Shown here one piece after another: positions 19,054-28,037 of a stretch of 63,096 nucleotides of DNA; the first letter of the stretch is position 1; each line of letters opens with the position of its first letter. Location of the stretch: the NCBI RefSeq assembly GCF_017377575.1, contig NZ_JAFREM010000041.1, positions 1 through 63,096 of the forward strand, read 5' to 3'. This DNA comes from Candidatus Enterococcus moelleringii (GTDB lineage: Bacteria; Bacillota; Bacilli; Lactobacillales; Enterococcaceae). A model generated the notes under the pieces. That model saw only the letters and a list, made by a program, of their open reading frames with translations, did not search any database and had not been told where the DNA came from. A program made the position numbers and the translations under genes.

Positions 19054-19085
19054 AAAAAACTGCTGATTGAGGTCAGCAGTTTTTT
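19054..19085. terminator. bidirectional terminator
   Basis: AAAAAACTGCTGA / TCAGCAGTTTTTT, a 13-bp stem with a 6-nt loop between converging genes. Confidence 0.92.
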
Positions 19086-19518
19086 ATAGCTCTTTTTTCA
19101 TATGAATGTGATCAATCCCCGCATCTTGGAAGACCTGCCCGTACGTCACATAGCCTTGATTCTCATAAAATGACTGAGCCGTTAATTGAGCATCCAGTCG
19201 AATTTCGCGAAATTCCTGCTGCTTAGCAAATAACTCGGCTTCTTTAATAATAGCTTCTCCTAAGTGCTGGCTGCGGAAATCCTTTAATACTGCCATCCGC
19301 TGCAGCTTTACTTCCTGAGAGTTCAAAGGCAGCAAACGAACAGTTGCAGCTGCTTGATGATCCTCAGGATACAGGACAAAGTGAATGGAATAGGCTTCGT
19401 TCTTATCGATTTCTCGGGCTAAAGGCACACCTTGTTCCTGAATGAATACCTTGTTGCGGATTTTAACGGCATCCAAGTAAATCTCACTCATTGTGTCTTT
19501 AGTAATTAAGATTTTCAT
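19084..19518 (-). CDS. GNAT family N-acetyltransferase
   Basis: GCN5-related acetyltransferase of 144 residues. Seen are IRNKVFIQEQGVP (YjcF/ElaA-like opening), the acetyl-CoA-binding stretch RMAVLKDFRSQHLGEAII, and the C-terminal SFYENQGYVTYG. The substrate is unknown. A GTG nine bases upstream forms part of the ribosome binding site AAGGTG, so ATG 19518 is preferred. Confidence 0.85.
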   Translation of the reverse strand: MKILITKDTMSEIYLDAVKIRNKVFIQEQGVPLAREIDKNEAYSIHFVLYPEDHQAAATVRLLPLNSQEVKLQRMAVLKDFRSQHLGEAIIKEAELFAKQQEFREIRLDAQLTAQSFYENQGYVTYGQVFQDAGIDHIHMKKEL

Positions 19519-19605
19519 TTTTTTCACCTTCCTAGTTCAAAAAAAGCGTCTCTTTTGACTCGCTGTTGTATACTATATAACAAATTAGATAAAAGAGGTA
19601 TTGAA

Positions 19606-20730
19606 ATGTTTGAAAAACTCAAGAATTCAAAATTGATGTTCTGGTCTTTAGAGCTATTAATTTTGGCAACCTTGATCTGGGTTTCGTCAAGAATTGATTT
19701 TGTCTTTCAACCGATTGGCACATTCTTTACGACTTTATTTGCTCCGGTCTTGATTGCTGGTTTTCTTTATTATTTACTTAATCCCTTGGTACGCTTGCTG
19801 ACGCGTTTAGGGATGAAACGAATTATGGCGATAGCCCTTATTTTCCTGTTACTAATCGTGATGATCGTTTTGATGGTTATGAGTATTATTCCAAACCTAG
19901 TGCAGCAAATCGCTTCCTTGGCGGCCAATATTCCAAGCTTTATTGTGGAAATTCAAGATTGGCTGACGGAGCTCAGTGACCAAGCGACGCATTTTCCATT
20001 GTTCCAACAGCTGGACGTGGATCAATACATCAACAATTTGGATGTTTCGGCAGGAACTATTTTGCAGCGGTTCTTAAGCGGTGTTACGACTAGTCTAAGT
20101 TCCGTGATTGGAACCGTAGCTACAACTGCGATTCTATTAGTAACTGTTCCCTTCATTTTGTTCTACATGCTAAAGGACGGCGAAAAATTAGTTCCAAATA
20201 TCGAACGTGTTTTTCCAGTTGAACAGCAGGAGAACATCAAAGACTTGTTGGGACAAATGAATAAAACATTGTCTGACTATATCAGCGGTCAAGCAATCGA
20301 GTGTTTATTCGTTGGAACCTTTACTTTCTTAGGTTATCTGCTGATTGGAGTCGACTACGCCTTCTTATTCGGCGTGATTGCCGGTCTAACCAACTTGATT
20401 CCCTATTTGGGACCATATCTTGGTTTAGCTCCAGCGCTGGTCTACAGCTTCTTTGACAGCCCAGTGAAGGCACTTCTTTGTATTGTGATAGTGGTGGTTG
20501 TTCAGCAGATCGATGGTAATGTGATTTATCCCAATGTCATTGGAAAATCCTTAAACATCCATCCTTTAACAATTATCCTGATTTTACTAGTTGCTGGGAA
20601 TTTGGCCGGTGTTTTAGGCGTCTTTCTAGGTGTACCTGTTTATGCAATTGTTAGGACGCTAGTCGTTTTTATTGTAAAAATTGTCCGAGAAAGTAAAAAA
20701 GAAGAGCGGGAACAGGAGTTTCTTAGTTAA
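19606..20730 (+). CDS. AI-2E family transporter
   Basis: Membrane protein of 374 residues and about eight helices in the AI-2E (UPF0118) family. Seen are the early helices, the soluble segment with DYISGQAIECLFVG, and the C-terminal NVIGKSLNIHPL followed by glycine-rich helices. Members include sodium/proton antiporters and putative exporters, so the substrate is open. A longer frame upstream is ignored because AAGAGG precedes ATG 19606. A strong terminator follows. Confidence 0.87.
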   Translation: MFEKLKNSKLMFWSLELLILATLIWVSSRIDFVFQPIGTFFTTLFAPVLIAGFLYYLLNPLVRLLTRLGMKRIMAIALIFLLLIVMIVLMVMSIIPNLVQQIASLAANIPSFIVEIQDWLTELSDQATHFPLFQQLDVDQYINNLDVSAGTILQRFLSGVTTSLSSVIGTVATTAILLVTVPFILFYMLKDGEKLVPNIERVFPVEQQENIKDLLGQMNKTLSDYISGQAIECLFVGTFTFLGYLLIGVDYAFLFGVIAGLTNLIPYLGPYLGLAPALVYSFFDSPVKALLCIVIVVVVQQIDGNVIYPNVIGKSLNIHPLTIILILLVAGNLAGVLGVFLGVPVYAIVRTLVVFIVKIVRESKKEEREQEFLS

Positions 20731-20778
20731 GTGAGAACAAAGATTGCATAAAAACAGCGGTTATGATACGATTTTAAT

Positions 20779-20800
20779 GTGGCCCTGGGCCACTTTTTTT
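20779..20800 (+). terminator. terminator of the AI-2E gene
   Basis: GTGGCCCTGGGCCAC stem with minimal loop followed by TTTTTTT. Confidence 0.85.
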
Positions 20801-20835
20801 ACAGTTTATGAAAATGATAAGGAGCGAATGCAATT

Positions 20836-22212
20836 ATGAATGCTGACCCCGATAGTCAGTCGTTAGTCTTCCAACTATTATTACTAGTTGTGTTGACTTT
20901 GATCAACGGATTTCTTGCTGCGGCGGAAATTGCGGTTGTATCAGTTAATAAAAATCGTGTAGAACAAAAAGCTGAAGAGGGAAATCTTAAATCCCAAAAA
21001 CTACTGGAGATTATTAGAGAGCCAAACAACTTTTTATCCACAATACAAGTTGGGATTACTTTAGTAAATATCTTGTCAGGGGCTTCCTTGGCGGATAGTC
21101 TCGCTGCTCGCTTAGCACCAGTATTAGGTGGAACTGCAGCAGCCAGAACAATCGCAAATGTATTGATCATGCTTTTATTAACCTATGTTTCAATTGTATT
21201 TGGTGAATTATATCCTAAGCGAATCGCAATGACCCACACGGAAAAGGTTGCACAGTTTACATCAAGTGTAGTCCGGAAATTAGGAGTAATTGCTAAGCCC
21301 TTTGTCTGGTTGTTGACAGCTTCAACCAACTTGCTGGCAAAACTAACACCAATGAAGTTTGATGATGAAGATACTAAAATGACTCGTGATGAAATGCGTT
21401 ACATGCTGGAAACCGAGGGCGTGCTGGACACAGAGGAAATTGAAATGCTGCAAGGTGTTTTTTCTTTGGATACAAAAGTCGCTCGTGAAGTAATGGTTCC
21501 TCGGACTGACTCATTTATGATCGACATAAATGACCCTGTAACAGAAATCGTAGACGAAATTTTAAGCGAAAGCTACTCGCGGATTCCTGTCTATGATGAA
21601 GACAAAGACAAGATAGTCGGGATTGTTCATACGAAAAACTTGTTAAAGTCTGCCAGAGAGTGCGGCTTTGAAAACATTGATCTTCGTAAAATTATTCAAG
21701 AACCGCTTTTTGTTCCTGAAACAATTTTTATTGACGATCTATTGTATGAATTGAAAAAGACTCAAAACCAAATGTCGATTCTGCTGGACGAATACGGTGG
21801 AATGGTCGGCTTAGTTACTCTAGAGGATCTATTGGAAGAAATCGTCGGCGAAATCGATGACGAATCAGATGAAATCGAAAAGCTGTATGAAAAAGTTTCT
21901 GATACCGAATTTTTAATCAACGGGAAAATGCTGATTGATGAATTTAATGAAGAATTCTATACCAGCTTGCATATGAGTGACGTTGATACAATGGCCGGCT
22001 ATCTGATTACCGCTTTGGGAACGATTCCTGATGAAGGTGAGAAGCTTTCCTTCGATGTAGACAACCTAACTTTAATTTCTGAAGAAATGGAAGGTTCGCG
22101 GGTCCTAACCGTACGGGCCATTTTCCATCCCGAAGAAAATGAAAATGTAGAACCGGAAGAAGAGCGTCGTTTGTTTACTAAAGATTTTGACGACAACGAA
22201 CCAAGAAGATAA
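20836..22212 (+). CDS. CNNM/CBS/CorC_HlyC membrane protein (hemolysin-related)
   Basis: Protein of 458 residues: an N-terminal CNNM (DUF21) membrane domain with about four helices (residues 10-145), a pair of CBS domains (about 205-330, with VMVPRTDSFMID and SRIPVYDEDKDKIVG) and a C-terminal CorC_HlyC domain (about 345-430). Such proteins are linked to magnesium or sodium efflux; the hemolysin name is historical. An insertion sequence begins 22 bp after the stop codon. Confidence 0.9.
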   Translation: MNADPDSQSLVFQLLLLVVLTLINGFLAAAEIAVVSVNKNRVEQKAEEGNLKSQKLLEIIREPNNFLSTIQVGITLVNILSGASLADSLAARLAPVLGGTAAARTIANVLIMLLLTYVSIVFGELYPKRIAMTHTEKVAQFTSSVVRKLGVIAKPFVWLLTASTNLLAKLTPMKFDDEDTKMTRDEMRYMLETEGVLDTEEIEMLQGVFSLDTKVAREVMVPRTDSFMIDINDPVTEIVDEILSESYSRIPVYDEDKDKIVGIVHTKNLLKSARECGFENIDLRKIIQEPLFVPETIFIDDLLYELKKTQNQMSILLDEYGGMVGLVTLEDLLEEIVGEIDDESDEIEKLYEKVSDTEFLINGKMLIDEFNEEFYTSLHMSDVDTMAGYLITALGTIPDEGEKLSFDVDNLTLISEEMEGSRVLTVRAIFHPEENENVEPEEERRLFTKDFDDNEPRR

Positions 22213-22234
22213 AAAAAGGACTAGTTTACTCAAC

Positions 22235-22256
22235 GGTTCTTTCTCAAGTTTGGTTA
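22235..22256. repeat. left terminal inverted repeat of the ISL3 element
   Basis: 22 bp that match the right end in reverse complement without a mismatch. Confidence 0.93.
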
Positions 22257-22265
22257 TAAGACAAC

Positions 22266-24056
22266 TCAAAGAAGATCTCGTAAGGAGAAATCTTCTTGAG
22301 TTGCTGAAAAAGCCAATAGGCATTTTTTTGAAAGATTGACTAATCTAGAACGACCGTATACAATTCGTTTTATAAGCTTAAATTTGTTGTTATTACCTTC
22401 GACGAATCCAGAGCTTATGTTATGGGATATCGCATTCTTAACCGGGGCGATATCCTTTTTTATGCCCTGACAAAAAGGTGCAATAATTGAATCTTGATAC
22501 TTTTGAAGAAACAGGTCCAGTTCCTCCAGAGAATCTCCCATTATTATCGTATGGAAGCTTTTAAAAATCGTCTCTATCTCGGAAACAATCGAGTATTTTT
22601 CCTGGATAATTGGCAAGTATTCTTCGATCTGGTGCTCCTTTTTTGTTTTAGGATTGACGGTCAGTATATATTTTAATAGTCGATTTCGTGTAATCATTAT
22701 CACGTGTTTTGAATATTCTTGCCGAAATATTTGTCTACTGTGCATAGATTGACGGTTTGGGAAGTTATTTCTACTGATGTTGTGAATGTAGTTCCAAATA
22801 GTATTCTGATTCTTGTCACACCCTTTGTATAGTAGATAAAAATAAATTGTATCGTTAGGCAGACCGTCTTGCATCATTTTGAAAATGATGTTCAGGTAAT
22901 CATCCATGACGGTTTTTCGTTTCTTATAGTTTTTTGGCTGATCCATCTGCCTTATTTCTTCTTCCGTCATTTGGAGATACTTTTTTAAAGTAACTGGATG
23001 AATAGTGAATTGTTGGGCACAAGCAAGAATATCTTTTTCTTCTAGCTCTTCCCAATAGCTTTGGATTCTACGAATCAACTGTTGCTTCATCTGACGGCTT
23101 TTCGCTTGTTTTTGGTATTGTACGCTGTTCAGATCCCGCTTCTTGTTATCAAAGAGCTTCTCCGAACCATCTGGATTTCTTGGGATAGAATTGTCATAAG
23201 ACAAACTAGACAAATAGGCATAATCCGGTGTTCTTTCGACATAGATTTTTTCTGGTTCCTGATCTAGGAGTTTTCCATCGCGGAAAAAAAGCTTTTCGGG
23301 CAGCTCTGATTGAAAGATTTTCTTTAAATGCGTGATTAAGTTTTGAAGTAAATGAAAACGATCAGCTACTTGAATACAGTCGGGGAGTACTTCAGTGATT
23401 GCTTTAGCATAGGCACTCGCACGGTCACGTGCGACTATTTGAACTTTTTTATGTTGAAGCAACCATTCTTTTAAAACAGGAGCAGTTCGACCATCAAGAA
23501 GTGCGAGCAGCTGATGGTCTTGCATATCGTAAATAGCAGTCGCATAGGTCTGCCCTTTTCTTATAGAAACATCATCAATCCCGATTGCTTCAACTTCCGG
23601 ACGATCAACGAATTCAAGTCGATCGTAAAGTCGCTGAATCGTATCATTACTCACAGAGACGCCCAAAAGCGATAAGACTTTACTTGCGCATTCATTGCTC
23701 AAAAAAATCGCCACACCTAAAATAAACGTATTGAGTGCATCGGTACGAACTTGGGAAGATCGGGCAAAGGGAATGATTTCAGTAAAAACATGACGGGAAC
23801 AGCTTGGATTTGCACAACCGTATTTATAAAGATTGGCATGGATAAAGGTTTGTTTGCCATGAATGGGGGTATCTTGAAGGGTCCGTTGGTAAGTCGCTGT
23901 TAGCTTTCGACACAAAGTACCACAGGTGGGACAAGGACACTGATGTAACTTTGATTTGATAAACAAATGAACTGTTTCGGTATCTTCTGCGACATCGTAA
24001 ATAAAATGGTTTTTATCCAACAGAAAAGAACAATGGCTTAGTTCAGTGTAGTTCAT
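22266..24056 (-). CDS. ISL3-family transposase
   Basis: DDE transposase of 596 residues, at the long end for its family. Residues about 37-90 form the zinc-binding N-terminal domain (CPCPTCGTLC and CANPSC). The catalytic core includes IGIDDVSIRKGQ, VARDRASAYA followed by ADRFHLL, and a late Glu in SGFVEGNNNKFKLIKR. No frameshift or stop interrupts it, so it may be active. GGGAG lies about 10 nt before the ATG. It reads toward the hemolysin-like gene. Confidence 0.95.
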   Translation of the reverse strand: MNYTELSHCSFLLDKNHFIYDVAEDTETVHLFIKSKLHQCPCPTCGTLCRKLTATYQRTLQDTPIHGKQTFIHANLYKYGCANPSCSRHVFTEIIPFARSSQVRTDALNTFILGVAIFLSNECASKVLSLLGVSVSNDTIQRLYDRLEFVDRPEVEAIGIDDVSIRKGQTYATAIYDMQDHQLLALLDGRTAPVLKEWLLQHKKVQIVARDRASAYAKAITEVLPDCIQVADRFHLLQNLITHLKKIFQSELPEKLFFRDGKLLDQEPEKIYVERTPDYAYLSSLSYDNSIPRNPDGSEKLFDNKKRDLNSVQYQKQAKSRQMKQQLIRRIQSYWEELEEKDILACAQQFTIHPVTLKKYLQMTEEEIRQMDQPKNYKKRKTVMDDYLNIIFKMMQDGLPNDTIYFYLLYKGCDKNQNTIWNYIHNISRNNFPNRQSMHSRQIFRQEYSKHVIMITRNRLLKYILTVNPKTKKEHQIEEYLPIIQEKYSIVSEIETIFKSFHTIIMGDSLEELDLFLQKYQDSIIAPFCQGIKKDIAPVKNAISHNISSGFVEGNNNKFKLIKRIVYGRSRLVNLSKKCLLAFSATQEDFSLRDLL

Positions 24057-24121
24057 TTTAAAGATCTCCCTCCTATCTATAGTATAAGACGGGGAAGCCT
24101 TAAACAGTATAAATAGCTACA

Positions 24122-24156
24122 AAAAAAGCAAGTACATCTGTACCTGCTTTTTTGTG
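24122..24156 (-). terminator. terminator inside the insertion sequence, upstream of the transposase
   Basis: AAAAAAGCAAGTACA pairs with TGTACCTGCTTTTTT. Its place between the right end and the transposase start suits shielding of the transposase from outside transcription. Confidence 0.8.
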
Positions 24157-24159
24157 CTG

Positions 24160-24181
24160 TAACCAAACTTGAGAAAGAACC
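24160..24181. repeat. right terminal inverted repeat of the ISL3 element
   Basis: Exact 22-bp complement of the left end; AACCAAACTTGAGAAAGAAC is its core. Confidence 0.93.
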
Positions 24182-24279
24182 TCTCTCCACACATAGTCCC
24201 ATCCCCTTTTTCTTTAAGCATACCATCAAACCACCAACCAAGACTAGCGCCCTCAATCAATTGAAGGCGCTCATCCAAC

Positions 24280-25092
24280 TTATTTACTTACCACAAATGC
24301 TGCTTCCGTTACCCAGTTTTCCGGATTCGGGTCCTGTGCCGGCGAAACATGGCTGATATTAATCATCGGGCCAACGACTTTATAGCCATTGGCTTCGATC
24401 CATTCCCCAATTGCCTGAGTCACCAAAGGCATTTGATCAAAGCTGCCGCTGAAGGTAACTGATGCCATGGTAAATCCTGGTGCCTTCGTAAAGTTTGCGG
24501 CCTTCGCCTCCGGATATTCCCCGACCACCGCAGCTTGAACCTCAACATCGGGATTTTTTTCTACATATTCTTTATCGTGAAAGATCGTCATGTACAATGG
24601 CGGCTGAGCAATTTTGGCATTCACTTCCTGCATCCCCTGCTGCAGCTTTTGCCAAAGATCCCCTTCCAGCATATAGTCGGCAATCACGCCGCGGACGCTT
24701 AAGACATTTCTTTCGGCTACTTCTTTTACTACCACATTATATTTAGTCATTTCAATTCCTGCTTTCGTATTTTGTTTGAGTAAGGAGACCATCCGCTGCT
24801 TCTTCAAGAGATCGTCCAGATCCTCCTGCAGCTTCGCCTCCTGTAAGGCATAGTGTCGTTCCAAAAAGGCTAAATCATCCGTCTCAATGATTTCTTTAAT
24901 CGTCTTTAACGGCAAGCCGGTTTGCTGCAGCAGCTTGATCTGGTTCAAGCGTGACAGCTGACTGGCTGAATAGTAACGATAATTCGATTGGGTATCGATT
25001 TTTTCTGGTATTAATAAACCTAATGACGCATAGTGATCCAGTGTTCGAACGGTGGTGTTAGATATTTTTGAGAATTCTCCAATTTTAAACAT
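24280..25092 (-). CDS. MerR family regulator with GyrI-like effector domain
   Basis: Transcription regulator of 270 residues. The MerR DNA-binding domain opens FKIGEFSKISNTTVRTLDHYASLGLL and runs into a coiled coil (about 75-115). The C-terminal half (about 118-268) is a GyrI-like/BmrR-type ligand domain, which often binds cationic or aromatic drugs. Its own promoter has the 19-bp spacer and dyad typical of MerR control, so it is probably autoregulated. No drug exporter lies next to it, so other targets must exist. Confidence 0.9.
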   Translation of the reverse strand: MFKIGEFSKISNTTVRTLDHYASLGLLIPEKIDTQSNYRYYSASQLSRLNQIKLLQQTGLPLKTIKEIIETDDLAFLERHYALQEAKLQEDLDDLLKKQRMVSLLKQNTKAGIEMTKYNVVVKEVAERNVLSVRGVIADYMLEGDLWQKLQQGMQEVNAKIAQPPLYMTIFHDKEYVEKNPDVEVQAAVVGEYPEAKAANFTKAPGFTMASVTFSGSFDQMPLVTQAIGEWIEANGYKVVGPMINISHVSPAQDPNPENWVTEAAFVVSK

Positions 25093-25137
25093 GTTTTTAT
25101 CTCCTTAAACTTTTTTCGTCCTCGCTAGCTTACTTAT

Positions 25138-25168
25138 AGTATAGAGTCACACGCAGCGTGGGAGTCAA
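25138..25168 (-). promoter_or_regulatory. MerR-type autoregulated promoter
   Basis: On the minus strand TTGACT (25168-25163) and TATACT (25143-25138) are separated by 19 bp. A 23-bp dyad centred at 25155 (half-sites GAGTCACACGC and GCGTGGGAGTC) fills the spacer. MerR proteins untwist such long spacers to activate transcription. Confidence 0.8.
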
Positions 25169-25196
25169 CTGAAAATAAAAACTTTTTTGCTGAACG

Positions 25197-25235
25197 CAAA
25201 AAAAGACGAAAATCAATCGGAATTGATCCTCGTCT
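25197..25235 (-). terminator. tetR terminator
   Basis: On the minus strand AGACGAGGATCAAT pairs with ATTGATTTTCGTCT and is followed by TTTTTT. Confidence 0.85.
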
Positions 25236-25244
25236 ACAGCTTCT

Positions 25245-25817
25245 TTATTCTAATCCATCTACAAATAATTCTACAGCTTCTTGGATAAACTGTGTTTTGT
25301 CTGCTTCAAATTGTTCCTTACTATCATAAGCATGCAAAAACGCAAAACCAATTAAACTGGAAAACAATACCTCCGCCGATTTATGGGGGTCCGTCAGCTG
25401 AACCTTTCCCCGCTGCTGCATCCCCTTCAAGTACTCCTCCAACAGTTGCGTAAAGGCTGTCGGGATTTTTTGAATATACGGCAGGGTTTCCTGATAAATT
25501 TCTTGCGCCCGCAAGCCTAAAGAGAAGCGCACAATGTCCGGAGAAACCTGCTGGAAATAATTCTCCATAATCAAGGTTAAATCGGCCTTCAACTCCCAGC
25601 GAAACGTATCGGCAATCCCCTCTTTTACAGCCGGGACCCATTCAGCTTCTTCTAAGGTAGCCATTAACAGCTCCTTTTTCGTACCGAATTGCCTGAATAA
25701 AGTCGTTTCGTTCACGTTAGCTTCTTGGGCAATTTCCTTGGTGGTCATGGCACTGTAGCCTTTTTCGATAATTATTTTTTTGGTGGCCTTCATAATATTT
25801 GCTCGGGTATTTTTCAT
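25245..25817 (-). CDS. TetR family regulator
   Basis: Transcription repressor of 190 residues. The N-terminal HTH is complete (AMTTKEIAQEANVNETTLFRQFGTKKELL) and the rest is the usual all-helical ligand domain. It follows ilvN by 14 nt and is the last gene of an ilvB-ilvN-tetR operon. A palindrome on the ilvB promoter is the likely operator, so it probably controls its own operon in response to an unknown metabolite. TetR control of acetolactate synthase genes is unusual. Confidence 0.88.
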   Translation of the reverse strand: MKNTRANIMKATKKIIIEKGYSAMTTKEIAQEANVNETTLFRQFGTKKELLMATLEEAEWVPAVKEGIADTFRWELKADLTLIMENYFQQVSPDIVRFSLGLRAQEIYQETLPYIQKIPTAFTQLLEEYLKGMQQRGKVQLTDPHKSAEVLFSSLIGFAFLHAYDSKEQFEADKTQFIQEAVELFVDGLE

Positions 25818-25831
25818 GATAGTCTCCTAAG

Positions 25832-26338
25832 TTAAGTCTTGGCTAATTTGGCAATGGCGACACTTCCGCCGCGAACTACTTCAATTCCAGCAGGAAAAAT
25901 CCGCTGCATTTCGCCAATAAGCGTGTCGGTCGTCGTTTCGTCGGCTAAGCTTTCCACTAGCAATTCTTCGGCACTGCGATCAATCACGGCAATCACAAAT
26001 TTTTCTGCCAATTTCGCAAGTTCTCCCTCTGCTTGTGGATTGCTGGTCACCTTGATATACATCACTTCCTTTGAACAAAACGGCTTGTCTGTGTAATCCA
26101 GCACCTGAATAACTTCCACCATATTATTCAACTGATGCTTCACCTGTTCAAAGGTCCGATCGTCGCTGACCAAGCTGATGGTCATCCGGGAAGTGTCGGT
26201 CTGCTCCGTCTCACCGACAGTTAAGCTATTTAAATTATACAATTTTCCTGAGAACAATCCAGCCACTCTTGCCAATACACCAACTTCATTTTCAACGTAA
26301 ACACTCAACCATCTTTTTTTCACGTTAGTTTTCTCCAT
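25832..26338 (-). CDS. ilvN: acetolactate synthase small (regulatory) subunit
   Basis: Regulatory subunit of acetohydroxyacid synthase, 168 residues. The ACT domain begins RWLSVYVENEVGVLARVAGLFSGKLYNLNSL and normally mediates feedback inhibition by valine; the second half is the ALS_ss C-terminal domain. The start overlaps the ilvB end by 14 nt, which points to coupled translation and a stoichiometric complex with IlvB. Confidence 0.92.
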   Translation of the reverse strand: MEKTNVKKRWLSVYVENEVGVLARVAGLFSGKLYNLNSLTVGETEQTDTSRMTISLVSDDRTFEQVKHQLNNMVEVIQVLDYTDKPFCSKEVMYIKVTSNPQAEGELAKLAEKFVIAVIDRSAEELLVESLADETTTDTLIGEMQRIFPAGIEVVRGGSVAIAKLAKT

Positions 26339-28010
26339 CGATTATCATTTCCTTTAAGCTTTGACCTGGGGGCACAATCGGCATGACTTTTTGCTCACGT
26401 TCCAACATAAATTCAATTAAGAAGGGCTGGTTTTTGCTTTCTTTAGCTGCGGCAAAAGCTGGTTCAATTTGTTCTTCAGCAGTCACCCGAGTTCCTTTTA
26501 TCCCGTAACTAGCGGCTAATGCCAGAAAGTTCGGCACATAAACTTCTGAAGATTGCATCAAATCCGTGTAAGAGTAGCGTTTGTCGTAAAACATTTCTTG
26601 CCACTGGCGAACATTTCCTAAGCAGCCATTGTTGAAAATGCAAATAATGACGGGGATTTTTTCCAGCATTGCTGTCGCAAGCTCCTGCAGATTCATTTGA
26701 AAGCCGCCGTCCCCGGTAATAACGATCACGTCTTTTTCTGGATTGCCTAATTTTGCTCCCAAAGCCGCCGGGAACCCAAAGCCCATTGTTCCCAACCCAC
26801 CGGATGTCAACAGCTGAACTTGCTTGTCCACCTGTAAAAATTGAGTGGTCCACAGCTGATTTTGTCCCACATCGGTGACCACGATGGCATGAGTAAATAT
26901 ATTGTTGATTTTGTTGATAATTGTTTCCGGCGTTAATCCGGGCTCCAGCATTTGAAGGGGATTTTCCTGCTTCAAACTTTGCAGCTGTTGCAGCCAATCC
27001 TGATGGTTGCCGTCAGAGATCAAAGGAATCATCTGTGACAGAATACGTTTGGCTTCTCCCACCAAAGCTACATCAGCATCCACGTTTTTCCCGATTACCG
27101 CTGGATCAATGTCCAAATGAATGATTTTGGTTTCCAAACAGAAGGTATCGCTTTTTCCGGTCACCCGATCATTCAAGCGAGTCCCAATCGCAAAAAGGAC
27201 ATCGCTATTGGCAACTGCGTGATTAGCAGCCAGACTGCCGTGAATCCCGACATTTCCAATATACAGTTCATGACCGCTTGGCAGTGCCCCCTTCCCCATA
27301 ATGGTGGTCACCACAGGAATCCGACTCTTTTCTGCAAACGCCATCAATTCGCTGTATGCATCACCTCGGTGGACCCCACCGCCAACCAATAAGACAGGTC
27401 GTTCGGCTGCGTTCAAATAGGTCGCAGCTTTTTTCACAACAGAAGACTCTTCATCAATTTGCGGCTGATACCCGCGAATACTTACTTCTTTAGGATAATC
27501 GGCTGAACCTAGCTCCTGTTGAATATTTTTCGGCAGATCCACTACCACCACCCCAGGCTTTCCTGTCTGAGCAATCACAAAGGCCTTCTTAATGATCGCC
27601 CCCAGTTCCTGACGATCCTTTACCGTCACCGCATATTTGGTAATCGAGCGGCTGATCCCCACCATGTCCACTTCTTGAAAAGCATCTTTTCCAATCAAAT
27701 GAGTCGCCACCTGCCCGGTGAAACACACCAATGGCGCGGCATCAAAACCAGCCGTGGCAATTCCTGTGATCAAATTTGTGGCACCTGGTCCGCTGGTGAC
27801 TAAACAGACCCCTACTTTCCCGGTCGAGCGGGCATAGCCATCTGCAGCATGGATCAAGCCCTGCTCATGTCTAGGCAGCACCACCCGAAATTCCTCTCTT
27901 TGATACAGCGCATCAAATAAATCAATCGCTTGCCCGCCTGGATAAGCAAAACACACCTCAACCGCTTCTTCAATTAACGCCTTGACTACCAACTCAGCTC
28001 CCGAAATCAT
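26325..28010 (-). CDS. ilvB: acetolactate synthase large (catalytic) subunit
   Basis: Thiamine-diphosphate enzyme of 561 residues that joins two pyruvates to acetolactate, or pyruvate and 2-ketobutyrate to acetohydroxybutyrate. Seen are the catalytic Glu region PRHEQGLIHAADGYARS, the FAD/central domain, and the ThDP-binding stretch GDGGFQMNLQELATA followed by NNGCLGNVRQWQ. The frame extends upstream, but GGAGG before ATG 28010 (MISGAELVVKAL) fixes the start. No ilvC, ilvD or ilvA is nearby, so the pathway use (valine/isoleucine or acetoin) is not shown by context. Confidence 0.92.
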   Translation of the reverse strand: MISGAELVVKALIEEAVEVCFAYPGGQAIDLFDALYQREEFRVVLPRHEQGLIHAADGYARSTGKVGVCLVTSGPGATNLITGIATAGFDAAPLVCFTGQVATHLIGKDAFQEVDMVGISRSITKYAVTVKDRQELGAIIKKAFVIAQTGKPGVVVVDLPKNIQQELGSADYPKEVSIRGYQPQIDEESSVVKKAATYLNAAERPVLLVGGGVHRGDAYSELMAFAEKSRIPVVTTIMGKGALPSGHELYIGNVGIHGSLAANHAVANSDVLFAIGTRLNDRVTGKSDTFCLETKIIHLDIDPAVIGKNVDADVALVGEAKRILSQMIPLISDGNHQDWLQQLQSLKQENPLQMLEPGLTPETIINKINNIFTHAIVVTDVGQNQLWTTQFLQVDKQVQLLTSGGLGTMGFGFPAALGAKLGNPEKDVIVITGDGGFQMNLQELATAMLEKIPVIICIFNNGCLGNVRQWQEMFYDKRYSYTDLMQSSEVYVPNFLALAASYGIKGTRVTAEEQIEPAFAAAKESKNQPFLIEFMLEREQKVMPIVPPGQSLKEMIIDGEN

Positions 28011-28037
28011 CTCAATCAACCTCCAATTTCTAAAAAC

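Larger units (their letters stand above)
22235..24181 (-). mobile_element. complete ISL3-family insertion sequence, 1947 bp
   Basis: The ends are GGTTCTTTCTCAAGTTTGG at 22235 and its exact complement ending at 24181; the match extends to 22 bp. One intact transposase gene fills the element on the minus strand. The flanking octamers TACTCAAC and TCTCTCCA do not match, although ISL3 elements normally create an 8-bp target duplication. The element could therefore mark a rearrangement or an old insertion. Confidence 0.92.

Noticed and set aside
22227-24189. 8-bp direct repeat around the insertion sequence
   Set aside because: TACTCAAC and TCTCTCCA share too few bases to be a target duplication.
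26509-26997. 162-codon frame inside ilvB on the same strand in another frame
   Set aside because: It lies wholly inside a clear ThDP-enzyme gene and has no ribosome binding site or domain.
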